Shown piece after piece: positions 1 to 7,400 of a stretch of DNA of 12,567 bases. The stretch lies in NCBI GenBank assembly GCA_004151065.3, contig NWUY0300046183.1, positions 23,612-36,178 of the forward strand. The letters are read 5' to 3'. The stretch's first letter is position 1, and the number at the start of each line of letters is the position of its first letter. This DNA comes from Larix sibirica (taxonomy: Eukaryota; Streptophyta; Pinopsida; Pinales; Pinaceae). The notes below the pieces were generated by a model. That model ran no database searches and was not told where the DNA came from. It saw nothing but the letters and a program-made list of their open reading frames with translations. A program made the translations under genes and the position numbers.

Positions 1-735
1 GATGAAGTGTTGTACCACTATTATTATAAGGGTAACCACTTTACCCTTTGTCTCTATTTATTAGACACGATGCAACAAAGATAACCCTCTAGACTCTTAC
101 AATCTCAGTTTGTCCATCAAATAAAGGGTAGTAACATGAGCTATAAGTCAATTGAGTTACCAAACAAGAAAATAAGTTAGTCTAAAACTTACCTATAAAA
201 ATTGGATCTCCATCACTTACAATAACCTTGGGGTTCTCACGTAAATTATGAACTATTTTGATGAATGCTGTAGCTACTATACTTGCTTTAAAATGAAGAG
301 AAAGAGATTAAAAGTGGGCATACTTTGTGAGTCTATCCACCACTACCATCATGAAATTATTTCCTTTAGAATTTTGTAGACCTATAATAATATCCACTAA
401 GACCTATTCCTTGCATTGACTTGGTATGGATAATGGTTCTAAAGGACCTGGGGTCTTGATCATCTCTCCTTTATTTTTTTGGCAAACCAAACATTATAAC
501 ACAACAATTTTAACAATGGTTTTAAGACCCTCTCAGAAAAATTTCTTCTTGATCATGTGGTAAGTTTGTAGAAATCCTAAGTGTCCCTTTATAAGAGAGG
601 TGTGTAGTTACAATAGGACCTTATGTTTGAGTTTGGGAATCTTACATAATTATATCGAATCCTTACACCATAGTGACTCATTCTTCCACGTGAATTTATC
701 TAATGTAGTGGGGTCTTGTTGTAGTTGTTGAATAA
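1..735 (-). pseudogene. Ty3/gypsy integrase remnant, HHCC and DDE residues still in one frame
   Basis: Integrase inserts the cDNA into the chromosome. The zinc-binding residues are His 602-604, His 581-583, Cys 491-493 and Cys 482-484 (H-x6-H-x29-C-x2-C). The catalytic residues are Asp 392-394, Asp 212-214 and Glu 104-106; the last two are spaced D-x35-E, exactly as in the family. All lie in one minus-strand frame without net indels across about 500 bases, but five nonsense codons fall between first His and Glu. A frameshift follows just after the Glu; beyond it a KWLPL...WYNTS block is readable at about 5-50. The window edge cuts the rest. The upstream linker is interrupted by the foldback element at 746-947. 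Confidence 0.9.
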
Positions 736-745
736 GATTCATTGC
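736..745. repeat. Left copy of 10-bp target-site duplication
   Basis: GATTCATTGC is identical to 948-957 and abuts the left edge of the foldback insertion. The flanking bases differ (735 A versus 947 G, and 746 T versus 958 A), so the match is exactly 10 bp. The true duplication could be 9 or 10 bp. Confidence 0.75.
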
Positions 746-947
746 TTATTTTTATAGAGATTTGGAAACTTGTGTGGAGTTTATCATGTTCTCGACGCGT
801 TTCAGACTTTAGATTTGAGTCCGTCTTTCTCCTGAAGGCAGAATCAACTCTGAAGTCCAAAATGTGTCGATAACATGATAAACTCCACACAGGTTTCCAA
901 CTCTCCACAAAAATGAATACAACCTGTGAAAGCCTAAATGAAACCAG
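746..947. mobile_element. Foldback/MITE-like insertion (possibly Mutator-type) in the gypsy integrase linker
   Basis: Positions 763-828 and 834-899 are inverted repeats of each other, about 54 of 66 positions matching with a 5-nt loop. The pairing continues more weakly outward to about 746 and 916. Most arm differences are transitions, several at CpG sites. The unit is bounded by a perfect 10-bp direct repeat, GATTCATTGC, at 736-745 and 948-957. With one repeat copy and the insert ignored, the gypsy linker reads as a continuous family-like frame, so the boundaries look exact. A 9-10 bp target duplication with long inverted arms points to Mutator-like elements. The ends are not symmetrical: the right side has about 31 extra bases outside the pairing arm. 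It has no coding capacity; open frames through it are artefacts of the palindrome. Confidence 0.8.
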
Positions 948-957
948 GATTCATTGC
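948..957. repeat. Right copy of 10-bp target-site duplication
   Basis: Second copy of GATTCATTGC, abutting the right edge of the foldback insertion. The gypsy linker resumes immediately after it. Confidence 0.75.
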
Positions 958-1049
958 ATTATGGTCATGATTCCATTATTTCCTTGCCTCTTCCACCCAA
1001 TAAACTTGTATAACGGGGATATAACAAAGCAAGGCCTTAGTGTTTTCTT

Positions 1050-1445
1050 ATTTACTTGAAAGTGCATATGCCACCACATTTTGTTTCCATTTTTTGTAGA
1101 TAATATCAGCCATAACCTAACATCTTTGTAACCCATTTTTGTTTCTCTTTTGAAGATAACTTTGTTCAAGAATTATTTTAGACTATCATGGCCTTTTTTT
1201 ACCTTGAAGTGCTTCCTATTGGGTAAGGGCACCATTTCATAATTGCATGTACTATGGCCAACATTTGTTTTTAAAAAATGGGTTTAAGTCCCTTCCTTTA
1301 AGTTGGTAGCATTCAAAAGCAAGTTGCCTTCCTTTTTGCATTATAATTGCACCAATGATTTGTCTTGAGGCATCACACTCAATAATAAATGTTTTTATGA
1401 AGTCAGGCATGGTGAGTATAGGATTCTTTAAGATAGAATCTCTCT
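1050..1445 (-). pseudogene. Ty3/gypsy RNase H remnant
   Basis: RNase H removes the RNA strand during reverse transcription. Blocks seen in order on the minus strand are LTMPDFIKTFIIECDAS (about 1375-1420, with the expected catalytic Asp in ECDAS), GAIIMQKGRQLAFE (about 1325-1365), a YQLKGRDLN-like block (about 1285-1320), a stretch matching the family's HFKVKTDHDSLK block in decayed form near 1185-1220, and the end block NVVAYALSSK, where NVVADALSRK is usual (about 1050-1085). The frame changes several times. It connects to integrase through a linker at 958-1050 and is separated from the reverse transcriptase thumb by an unexplained segment at about 1436-1580. Confidence 0.8.
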
Positions 1446-1580
1446 GAGTATCGAGCCACTTTTCACTTGTTTAGAGCTCCTGAGGATGATCCCAGTGGGG
1501 ATCACTTCGAGACATTTATTATTCAACACATAGATCTTGGATTAAATATTTTACTCTTGTGTATTGACTATGTTTGTTCT
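1436..1580. other. Non-matching segment inside the gypsy RNase H region
   Basis: On the minus strand the family block ending in LKESMC (1581-1601) should be followed after a few residues by the block found at 1399-1434 (LKNPILTMPDF). Instead about 140 bases intervene. The segment contains the hairpin TGATCCC/GGGATCA (1487-1504) and ACATTTATTATT at 1511-1522, an exact inverted match to 1381-1392. Read on the plus strand it gives RAPEDDPSGDHFETFIIQ, loosely like the start of a gypsy RNase H domain. It may be a small inverted insertion or a rearranged filler. No clear target duplication was found. Confidence 0.4.
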
Positions 1581-1599
1581 ACACATAGACTCCTTAAGT

Positions 1600-2330
1600 T
1601 TTTCAAAAGACTGGGTTTCCTCTTGAGTCCAATAAAATGCATAAGTTTTCAATAATGATGTTATAGGTGCTACATTCGACCATAATTATTGGGGTCCACT
1701 TTGATGCTCTCCTGAGATAAAATATGACCCAAATATTCCACTTCTTGAACATCAAAGGCACACTTGGAAGGATTTTCATATAGTTTCTTATCCTCCAATA
1801 TTTTTAAGACCCTGTCAACATAGTATACATGCTCTTACAAGATTTTTTGTAGATTACTATAGCATCAAAAAGTACTAACACATTTTTTTTGAGTAATGGT
1901 TTGACAATAGAATTCATCAAGATTTGAAATGTGGAAGGTGTGTTAGTAAGTCCAAATGACATCACCAAAAACTCATAATGACCTTCATGTGTTCTAAAGG
2001 ATATTATGGGGATGTCTTCTTCCGTATTTTTTATTTGATAATAACTTGAATGAAGATCCAACATGGTAAAAAAATTGTTCCCTACAATTCATCTAATAAT
2101 TAATCATTGACAGGAATATGAAACTTATGTTTAATGGTCATCTCATTGAGATCTCTATAATATCGAAACATACACCGTGAATTATCCTTTCTATAAACCA
2201 CAACTATTGGTGAAGAGAAAGCACTTTGGCTAGGTCCAATTATGTCGGCATCTAACATTTCTTGAACCATATTCTCAATCTCTCTCTTTCAGGCGTATGG
2301 TTTTTTATAAGGTCTGATGTTAGGTTGTGC
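1600..2330 (-). pseudogene. Ty3/gypsy reverse transcriptase remnant, catalytic DD lost
   Basis: The RNA-directed DNA polymerase is visible from the N-terminal block IRPYKKPYA (about 2300) through EMLDADIIGPSQSAFSSP (about 2210-2260), YYRDLNEMTIKH (about 2115-2160) and an 86-codon open stretch at 2064-1804. That stretch has LDLHSSYYQI, the FRTHEGHYEFLVMSFGL block and NTPSTFQ. The catalytic box, normally F/Y-x-D-D, reads LFDAIVIY near 1850-1870, so the second Asp has become Ala. After a frameshift the thumb region continues as KCAFDVQEVEYLGHIL (about 1710-1770). Stops and frameshifts separate the blocks. The identification is firm and loss of activity is certain. Confidence 0.9.
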
Positions 2331-2449
2331 ACTTCTTGATTTTAAATGAATAGCGTGATCGTGCTCTACAATGGGTGGAATACCTTTGGACATTTATAAA
2401 AATAACATGGAATGATTGTCAATAACTCTTTAGGGATCCAATGGAATGG

Positions 2450-2924
2450 AGGGTTTATCTATTTGCACTTCCAATGAGCACGCCTATGAAATTATACCAG
2501 GGTGCCCATTTTTAAACAATTTTATCATGATGTTATATCTTATCACTCTGGATGGTTTCCCTTGAATATCTCTAAGTTCAATTTCCTTGCCTTTCGAGGA
2601 AAATTTCATGAAAATTTCTTGCAAATTAAAAGCCACTATTCCTAATGATTGCAACTATTGGAACCCTAATACAACATCAATGCCTCCTATTTGGATTGTA
2701 GCCATTGGACTATCCAATAAATACTCGCCCATTGTAATCTTAATGCTATGTTACTTGTCTAAATAATTTATGGTACCTCCATATGCAATCATTATTGAAA
2801 TTCCAGTGCTAGATATATAAAGTAGTTGAGAAGTTTTGCTAATGTTTAGTTATTGCATTTATTGGTACTACTAGAATCAATCAAAATTGTTACCTTTTTT
2901 TATATATCCTTCTATTTTTCCAGT
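2450..2924 (-). pseudogene. Ty3/gypsy aspartic protease remnant with altered active site
   Basis: This retroviral-type aspartic protease would cleave the polyprotein. The active-site loop, normally D-S/T-G-S/T, is readable as LIDSSST, with the catalytic Asp at 2876-2878 and Ser in place of the essential Gly. Further on, GIDVVLGFQ at about 2659-2685 matches the family's conserved hydrophobic-Leu-Gly block, followed by a stop where Trp is usual. More stops and at least one frameshift interrupt the segment. It lies between the gag linker and the reverse transcriptase, where it belongs. The domain limits are approximate because the ends are poorly conserved. Confidence 0.7.
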
Positions 2925-3311
2925 TTAAGGAGTGTTGATGCCATCGAAATCCTGACAAGATATGGTTGAACTAGTCTCTTCTATTTCTTGAGAGTGTTCC
3001 AATTCTTGATCTTCTTCCTCTTCATGATTTATATAGAATAATTTCTTCTCACTACACTTATGTCCCTTACTATACTTGTTGTCACAAATGAAACACAAAG
3101 ATTTTTCTCTTCTTTCAACAATTTGTTGAGGGACAAACCTTATAGTTTGATTAAGCTTAGTAGTGGTAACATGACCCTCTCTATAGGTGTTAAGGACAAC
3201 CCTTCTAGTAGCCATATTTTTACTTTCAACTTTCCTTCCATAGAAAAAGGTTTCTCCAATGATTTAGGCTCAAAGAGATGTACCTCATGTTGAAGGCTCT
3301 CCTTTAAACTA
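2925..3311 (-). pseudogene. Ty3/gypsy gag C-terminus with zinc knuckle
   Basis: Gag packages element RNA, and the zinc knuckle binds nucleic acid. An open stretch of 96 codons (3215 to 2925) holds Cys41, Cys44, His52 and Cys54, giving C-x2-C-x7-H-x-C, the arrangement usual in plant Ty3/gypsy gag (motif CFICDNKYSKGHKC, 3054-3095). An acidic Glu-rich linker follows, as expected between gag and protease. Gag-like residues continue upstream in another frame to about 3311 (for example LQHEVHLFEPKSLEK), so the ATG at 3213-3215 is an internal Met and not a true start. The N-terminal gag is missing: to the right lies the LINE, and no gag-like reading was found beyond it. Confidence 0.8.
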
Positions 3312-3756
3312 CCNGCTCTGCATGTGGATGGGGCCTCGAAAGGGAACCCTGGACCTGCGGGGAGTGGAGGAATCATTATAGACATATCTGGGAATATTAT
3401 TCTATCTTTCGCCTGGGGGCTGGGCCAAAATACCAACAACAATGCTGAAATCCTTGCTATCTGGCAAGGCCTGAAACAAGCCAGAAGCCTATCCATAAAC
3501 AAGCTGGCTATATTTGGCGATTCTCGAATAATCATGCAGGCAATTAATCTGAAGAAAGAGCTTAAGGGGATGAGACTGGCCCACTATCACCAGAAAATTT
3601 TTTATTCAATTGCTGTATTATAGAGAGTGAGAATATCCTTGTCTGCTTTCTGGAAACTTTGCACTTGCAGAACAAATTTTTTGAATGTAAGAAAGTGGCA
3701 GTTACCTAGCCATTTGATCAATAAAAAAGGCCTATAATCGTTTTAGTAAAAAAAAA
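3312..3756 (+). mobile_element. 5'-truncated LINE (non-LTR retrotransposon) 3' end
   Basis: A plus-strand RNase H domain starts abruptly at about 3315 and is followed by about 125 bases of untranslatable 3' tail ending in nine A residues (3748-3756). Plant L1-like LINEs carry RNase H at the end of ORF2, are usually 5'-truncated and end in poly(A), which fits. A possible target duplication is TCTCCTTTAAACTA (3298-3311) against TCTATCTTTAAACATA (3759-3774), which share CTTTAAAC and sit at the right places but contain indels. The single N at 3314 falls on the 5' junction. The LINE interrupts or terminates the minus-strand gypsy element. Confidence 0.6.
3315..3623 (+). pseudogene. LINE-type RNase H domain, truncated at both ends
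   Basis: This is an RNase H fold of the kind at the C-terminus of plant LINE ORF2 (also found in small plant RNase H-like proteins). The frame is open from before 3315 to a stop at 3621-3623. Counting from the GTG at 3324, the catalytic Asp2 (VDGASKGNPGPAG), Glu42 (NNNAEILAIWQGL) and Asp66 (FGDSRIIMQ) are all present; the fourth acidic residue and the C-terminal helix are not recognisable, so the domain is incomplete. Nothing supports the GTG as a start: homology-like residues begin at the junction, which means the N-terminus was lost by truncation. It is better preserved and visibly richer in GC and CpG than the gypsy remnant beside it, which suggests a younger insertion. Confidence 0.75.
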
Positions 3757-3896
3757 CATCTATCTTTAAACATAATATAAAACTTAAATACGTCCTCCTC
3801 ACTTTTTTGAAGTGAAGTGCCCATTAGAAATATGAAATTTTCTCCACTCTTTAACTTTGTATGTACTTTATATTCAATTTATAACACAAATGATAA

Positions 3897-3937
3897 TAAC
3901 ACTAATACCATTTGCACTCTCTATATCTCTTTATATC
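3897..3937 (+). repeat. Direct repeat copy 1 flanking a retroelement fragment
   Basis: A 41-bp sequence beginning TAACACTAATACCATTTGCA and ending TATC. It matches 4142-4184 except for a 2-nt gap and a short difference near the end. The reverse-transcriptase fragment starts at the next base. Confidence 0.85.
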
Positions 3938-4141
3938 CCGTAGTGGTTCGTCCCTATCAATATAGACATTTTAAGAAGTCTTAATTTAAAATTATGGAGG
4001 AACTCTGGAACCCTGGATCATAACTCCTAATAAGGGCCCTTATGCTGCTCTTGTTGTCTTGGTGAGGAAAAAATATGGTTCTTACCACTTTGTATTTATA
4101 TTTGTTACAAGAAACTTAATAAAATCACTATTAAAGTAAGT
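3938..4141 (+). pseudogene. Ty3/gypsy reverse transcriptase N-terminal fragment
   Basis: Plus-strand translation gives VRPYQYRHFKKS, then MEELWNPGS, then after a frameshift TPNKGPYAALVVLVRKKYGS, then in another frame YKKLNKITIK. This is the start of a Ty3/gypsy reverse transcriptase, where the family has RPYRYPHFQK, EML.AG.I.PS, SPYAAPVVLVRKKDGS and CIDYR.LNK.TIK. Only about 65 codons are present and the catalytic box is absent. The fragment is opposite in strand to the gypsy element at 1-3311 and clearly diverged from it, so it is not simply a displaced piece. It fills exactly the space between two direct repeats. Confidence 0.75.
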
Positions 4142-4184
4142 TAACACTAATACCATTTGCACTTTCTCTATATCTCTTTCTATC
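4142..4184 (+). repeat. Direct repeat copy 2 flanking a retroelement fragment
   Basis: A 43-bp near-copy of 3897-3937 in the same orientation, starting right after the reverse-transcriptase fragment. Similarity stops at both ends of each copy. Confidence 0.85.
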
Positions 4185-4229
4185 ATTTCATATTGATGGT
4201 AACAATTTCCAATAATAATTAAACAATAA

Positions 4230-4284
4230 GAAGAATACTTCTCAATTTGTTATCAAGGTCGTAGTAGGAAGAATACTTCTCAAT
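4230..4284. repeat. Two copies of a 17-bp repeat, period 38
   Basis: GAAGAATACTTCTCAAT occurs identically at 4230-4246 and 4268-4284. The core GAAGAATACTTC is itself close to a palindrome. It is probably a small local duplication. Confidence 0.7.
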
Positions 4285-4933
4285 GTTATGTTGAAATCAT
4301 GTTATTAATATACATTCTTTTCACCATCCATGCATCTTCTCAATGGAAACTCTCTTCAAGATTCATGCCCACGTGTATTATATGGCTAGATCGATCATGC
4401 GATGATATTTAATTTTAGTATCCCTTCAAGAAAAGTCCATAAGAAAATTAAGAAAACTTCTTGGCAGCTTTTCAAATATTCATGTCATTAATTCTCTTTC
4501 ACTAGGTCATTTTGATCAACATTGTTCTAATATCAATTGAAAGAAATAATGTGAAAAAAAATAATGAACAACCATAAAGACAAGAAGACGACGAAAAAAA
4601 AAGAGCCAAAATCAATATTGTATTCACACATAAAGTATATATATAGTACAATATATGATAACCACCATGTAACATATAAACACATAATGGTCAACCCCAA
4701 GATGCACATGCTAGTGGATTACGACGTAAGATTAGGGTCAAACTGCTAACATCCCATGCAACTGGTGGCACCCAAAATGTAGCTTACATGCTTCAAATAT
4801 AACAATTTTAGCCAGACCACATTTTTTAGACTAATTTTTGGACTAGTAAAAAATTATAACTTCCACATATTGTAACTATGAAATTATAGTGAACAAAAAC
4901 TTGAAATTTTGATCACAAATACTTTGTTATGTC

Positions 4934-5019
4934 TCCTTAGGCTCCCAAAAAATTTTCTATTAAAAAAAGCTATAGCAAAAATGGAAATGTGACTCATTTT
5001 GAAGGAGCCAACCTAAGGA
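4934..5019. repeat. Imperfect inverted repeat
   Basis: TCCTTAGGCTCC (4934-4945) pairs with GGAGCCAACCTAAGGA (5004-5019), the right arm having four extra bases, around a 58-nt AT-rich centre. Weak similarity may extend outward. It could be a degraded MITE, but no target duplication was found. Confidence 0.35.
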
Positions 5020-6422
5020 CCATATGCTCTTATAGCAAATGTTGTGCACCATATACCCTGAATAGCATAAAAGTATAAATAAGTAATAATTCCAAGCCTT
5101 GAGAATGAAAGATAAATAATTATGAGACTCCTCTTCAAGGGGAAACCTCCTTTTTCAATATAGCAAAGGCACAAGATGACTTGATCATCTCTTAGACTAA
5201 GTATCCTTGGGATGTATACGAGACAAGATTACAATTTACCATTAATGGGATTAATTGATCAATAGCGAAACACTAATATAATAATAGAAATATAATGTCT
5301 CAATATCCAGGGACTAACAAGGGGGTCTTTCATAACACATAGATTTAAATGAGGTTGGAGACTAACATAAATCCACTTGTCTGGCCTCAACATTGACACC
5401 AAAGATATGCAACATATTTTGTATTGGTACTAAACACACATGCTAGAAAGGATTGCAATATCTCCAAGACATGTCTATGTTTTAGTGAGAAATGACCATG
5501 GAGTGTTATTTGGCTTCTGAATCCATGGTCCTAACCTAGAATATAAATTGTTTCAGTTTCTCAAGGGAGGATTTAGTTGATTATCCTAATTGGTTGATCT
5601 TAAGAGTGTTGGATTGAAACATAAACAAGTCTATTATATTTTAAGGATAGGAGGTATGACACTCTCTAAATCCTTTCTTTATCATCTAGATTGCTAAGAG
5701 TGCAAGGCGACGAGCATAATTTGATATGAAAGAGTTTTTGTTTCCTTTGATATGTGTACAAATGGTGTGTAAAGATAAAATAAAAATACTGAAACATAAG
5801 TTGTAGAGAAGGTAAAACTAAAAATAAAAAATATTTGAAACAAATGATTTCCTTCATTATCACTACAAATGCCTTAACTTCTAGTTTTTTTTGTTGAAAA
5901 ATAACATTAATAGATAGTTAGTAATTCATTGAAAACCTAACAACTTCCTCAACAAGAAAATGGGCCTAAACAAAGGGATTATAAGCCAACTACGCAAGAT
6001 TAAAATCCTACGAAGAGTGCATTGCATGAACACTACATAGTTTTGGAACTACATGACTCTATGAATCATGGACAACACAATTGTGCGTGAAAAAGACATG
6101 ACATTTGTGCAATTTTCCAAGGTTGTGAAAAAATAAGAACATGCAAATCTAAAAAAATATGGGGCCTCACATATGTGTGTTAGGGCTCAATAACAATATA
6201 AAAAAGGTTACAAAATAGTTAAAAATATAGAGGAATCCTAAAAGGAAACCAATACAAAATTTAGTGATCAAATCCCAAGTATGGTCACCATCATTCTTGT
6301 GGATTTTTGGTGTGTGAGTGGAGTGAAGGGCATCTCCTAGCTAGTTGCAGAGGTGAGGTAGGAAAATAAGTGAATGAACAAGAAATCATATAAAATATTT
6401 TGCCTAAGCATGTATACTAATG

Positions 6423-6514
6423 AAATATGCATTCAAGCATGAATTTAGTTACATAAAACAACTATTTAAAATATGCATTCAAACATGAATTCAATTGCAT
6501 AAAACAACTATTTA
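6423..6514 (+). repeat. 46-bp tandem duplication, two copies
   Basis: Copies at 6423-6468 and 6469-6514 are head to tail with no spacer and differ at only four positions. All four differences are transitions. Each begins AAATATGCATTCAA and ends AACAACTATTTA. No known element family is recognised. Confidence 0.9.
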
Positions 6515-7009
6515 GGGGAATGAATGGAAGTTCTTTGTATTCTACGATGGAAATGCAATAAATTCATGGATGATATCATCTAAGGGGAGTCTTGTTGAAG
6601 TCATCTCCAATATCTATCTGTGGGAGGGTTCTTTGTATCCTCCAATTGGCTCTTACTGATCTCACAACAAATTGACAACATTTCTGCTCCTACAATGGAC
6701 ACTTTGGAGGGGAAAATGGACAACATGAGGGTAAGGAAATTTAAGAATGGTGAATGCAATCTTGGGAACACAACCTTATTACAAAAAATATTTTAAAAAT
6801 GGAGGATAGGATCATTCACGGTGGTGAATCAGAGGAAAAAAGGACTTGGGATTCAAATCTTGGCACATGCCTCAACCATGTGGTTGCATTCTAAGTCAAG
6901 AATGAACTTGTAACCTCCTTTTATGTTCTCTTACTTATACTTTTGAAGCTAAAGTATGATACCAACCATCAATTTATTTCACCTTTTTTTTCATTTTTAA
7001 TTTGACATC
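6515..7009. other. Intergenic stretch, nothing recognised
   Basis: No motif-bearing frame was found. TTCTTTGTAT occurs twice (about 6532 and 6630) in otherwise different contexts. Confidence 0.5.
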
Positions 7010-7400
7010 TTAAATTAAGTCTTCTTTACCCTTCTTATATATTTCCTCTTCAACACTTTCGACATCTTCTTCATTTAAGGTCTTTGATTCTACATCTTGT
7101 AAACATATTTTCACATTCTTAACATCACTAAGAAGGTATTGATAATGATTACACAACCCTTTTATTTCTTAATCTTTCTTCGTTGATTATTTGTTTGAAC
7201 CATCCTTGTTCATCTTCTATTAATTATCTCTCTACTTTATGTTTTTAACCTCATTAACAAGTTTTTGATTAAGGGCTTGCAACTTGGAGATCTAGTCATT
7301 AAGTTGCAATTATTTGGGGGTGTACATGAATAAATTCACCTCATGAATCTCTAGAGTGTTGTGTTGATGTGGTGGTGTTGGAACAATAGGTTTTGTAGTT
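7010..7400 (-). pseudogene. Unidentified charged, possibly coiled-coil coding remnant
   Basis: The minus-strand reading gives two stretches that look protein-like in an AT-rich background. ISKLQALNQKLVNEVKNIK (7235-7291) has Leu/Val spaced as in a coiled coil and is preceded by NLFMYTPK. A Lys/Glu-rich open run of about 37 codons at about 7015-7130 includes LNEEDVESVEEEIYKK. Stops separate the pieces, and two stops just before ISKLQ could each be a former Gln codon changed by C-to-T. I do not recognise the family; a retroelement gag or a host gene fragment are both possible. Confidence 0.25.

Larger units (their letters stand above)
1..3311 (-). mobile_element. Decayed Ty3/gypsy LTR retrotransposon, internal region (gag end to integrase)
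   Basis: Reading the minus strand from 3311 down to 1, recognisable pieces occur in the order gag C-terminus, zinc knuckle, protease, reverse transcriptase, RNase H, integrase. That order, with integrase after RNase H, defines Ty3/gypsy rather than Ty1/copia. The pieces are spread over several frames with many stops, so the element cannot make its polyprotein. No LTR, primer-binding site or polypurine tract is seen: the left side leaves the window inside integrase and the right side ends at a LINE junction near 3312. The zinc-knuckle spacing and polyprotein style suggest a chromovirus-like lineage, but the chromodomain region is outside the window. Several nonsense codons fall where the family has Trp or Gln, as expected from C-to-T decay of methylated DNA. 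Confidence 0.9.
4185..6422. other. AT-rich intergenic stretch, no gene recognised
   Basis: No reading frame here shows a family motif; the open frames at 4564-4749 (plus) and 5666-5863 (minus) are short and low-complexity. The stretch has a G-box-like CACGTG near 4370 and the two short repeat structures listed separately. A plus-strand reading at about 5450-5690 is moderately open but its stop density is near random, so I do not call it. Confidence 0.6.

Noticed and set aside
696-908. Minus-strand open frame of 70 codons
   Set aside because: It runs through both arms of the palindromic insertion and shows no protein motif; an artefact of the inverted repeat.
951-1169. Minus-strand open frame of 72 codons as a separate gene
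   Set aside because: It is an out-of-frame reading of the gypsy RNase H end and linker; the family-like residues are in another frame.
3060-3535. Open frames at 3060-3293 (plus) and 3140-3535 (minus)
   Set aside because: The first is the antisense shadow of gag, and the second crosses the N and is mostly antisense to the LINE RNase H.
4564-4749. Plus-strand 61-codon open frame with a Lys-rich start
   Set aside because: Low-complexity, no motif, and no supporting context.
5666-5863. Minus-strand 65-codon frame that looks hydrophobic
   Set aside because: Phe/Leu/Tyr richness is expected from AT-rich DNA; no homologous motif or gene context.
6945-6965. GATACCA-type sequence as a retrotransposon primer-binding site
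   Set aside because: It matches only part of the tRNA-Met complement and has no adjacent LTR end.
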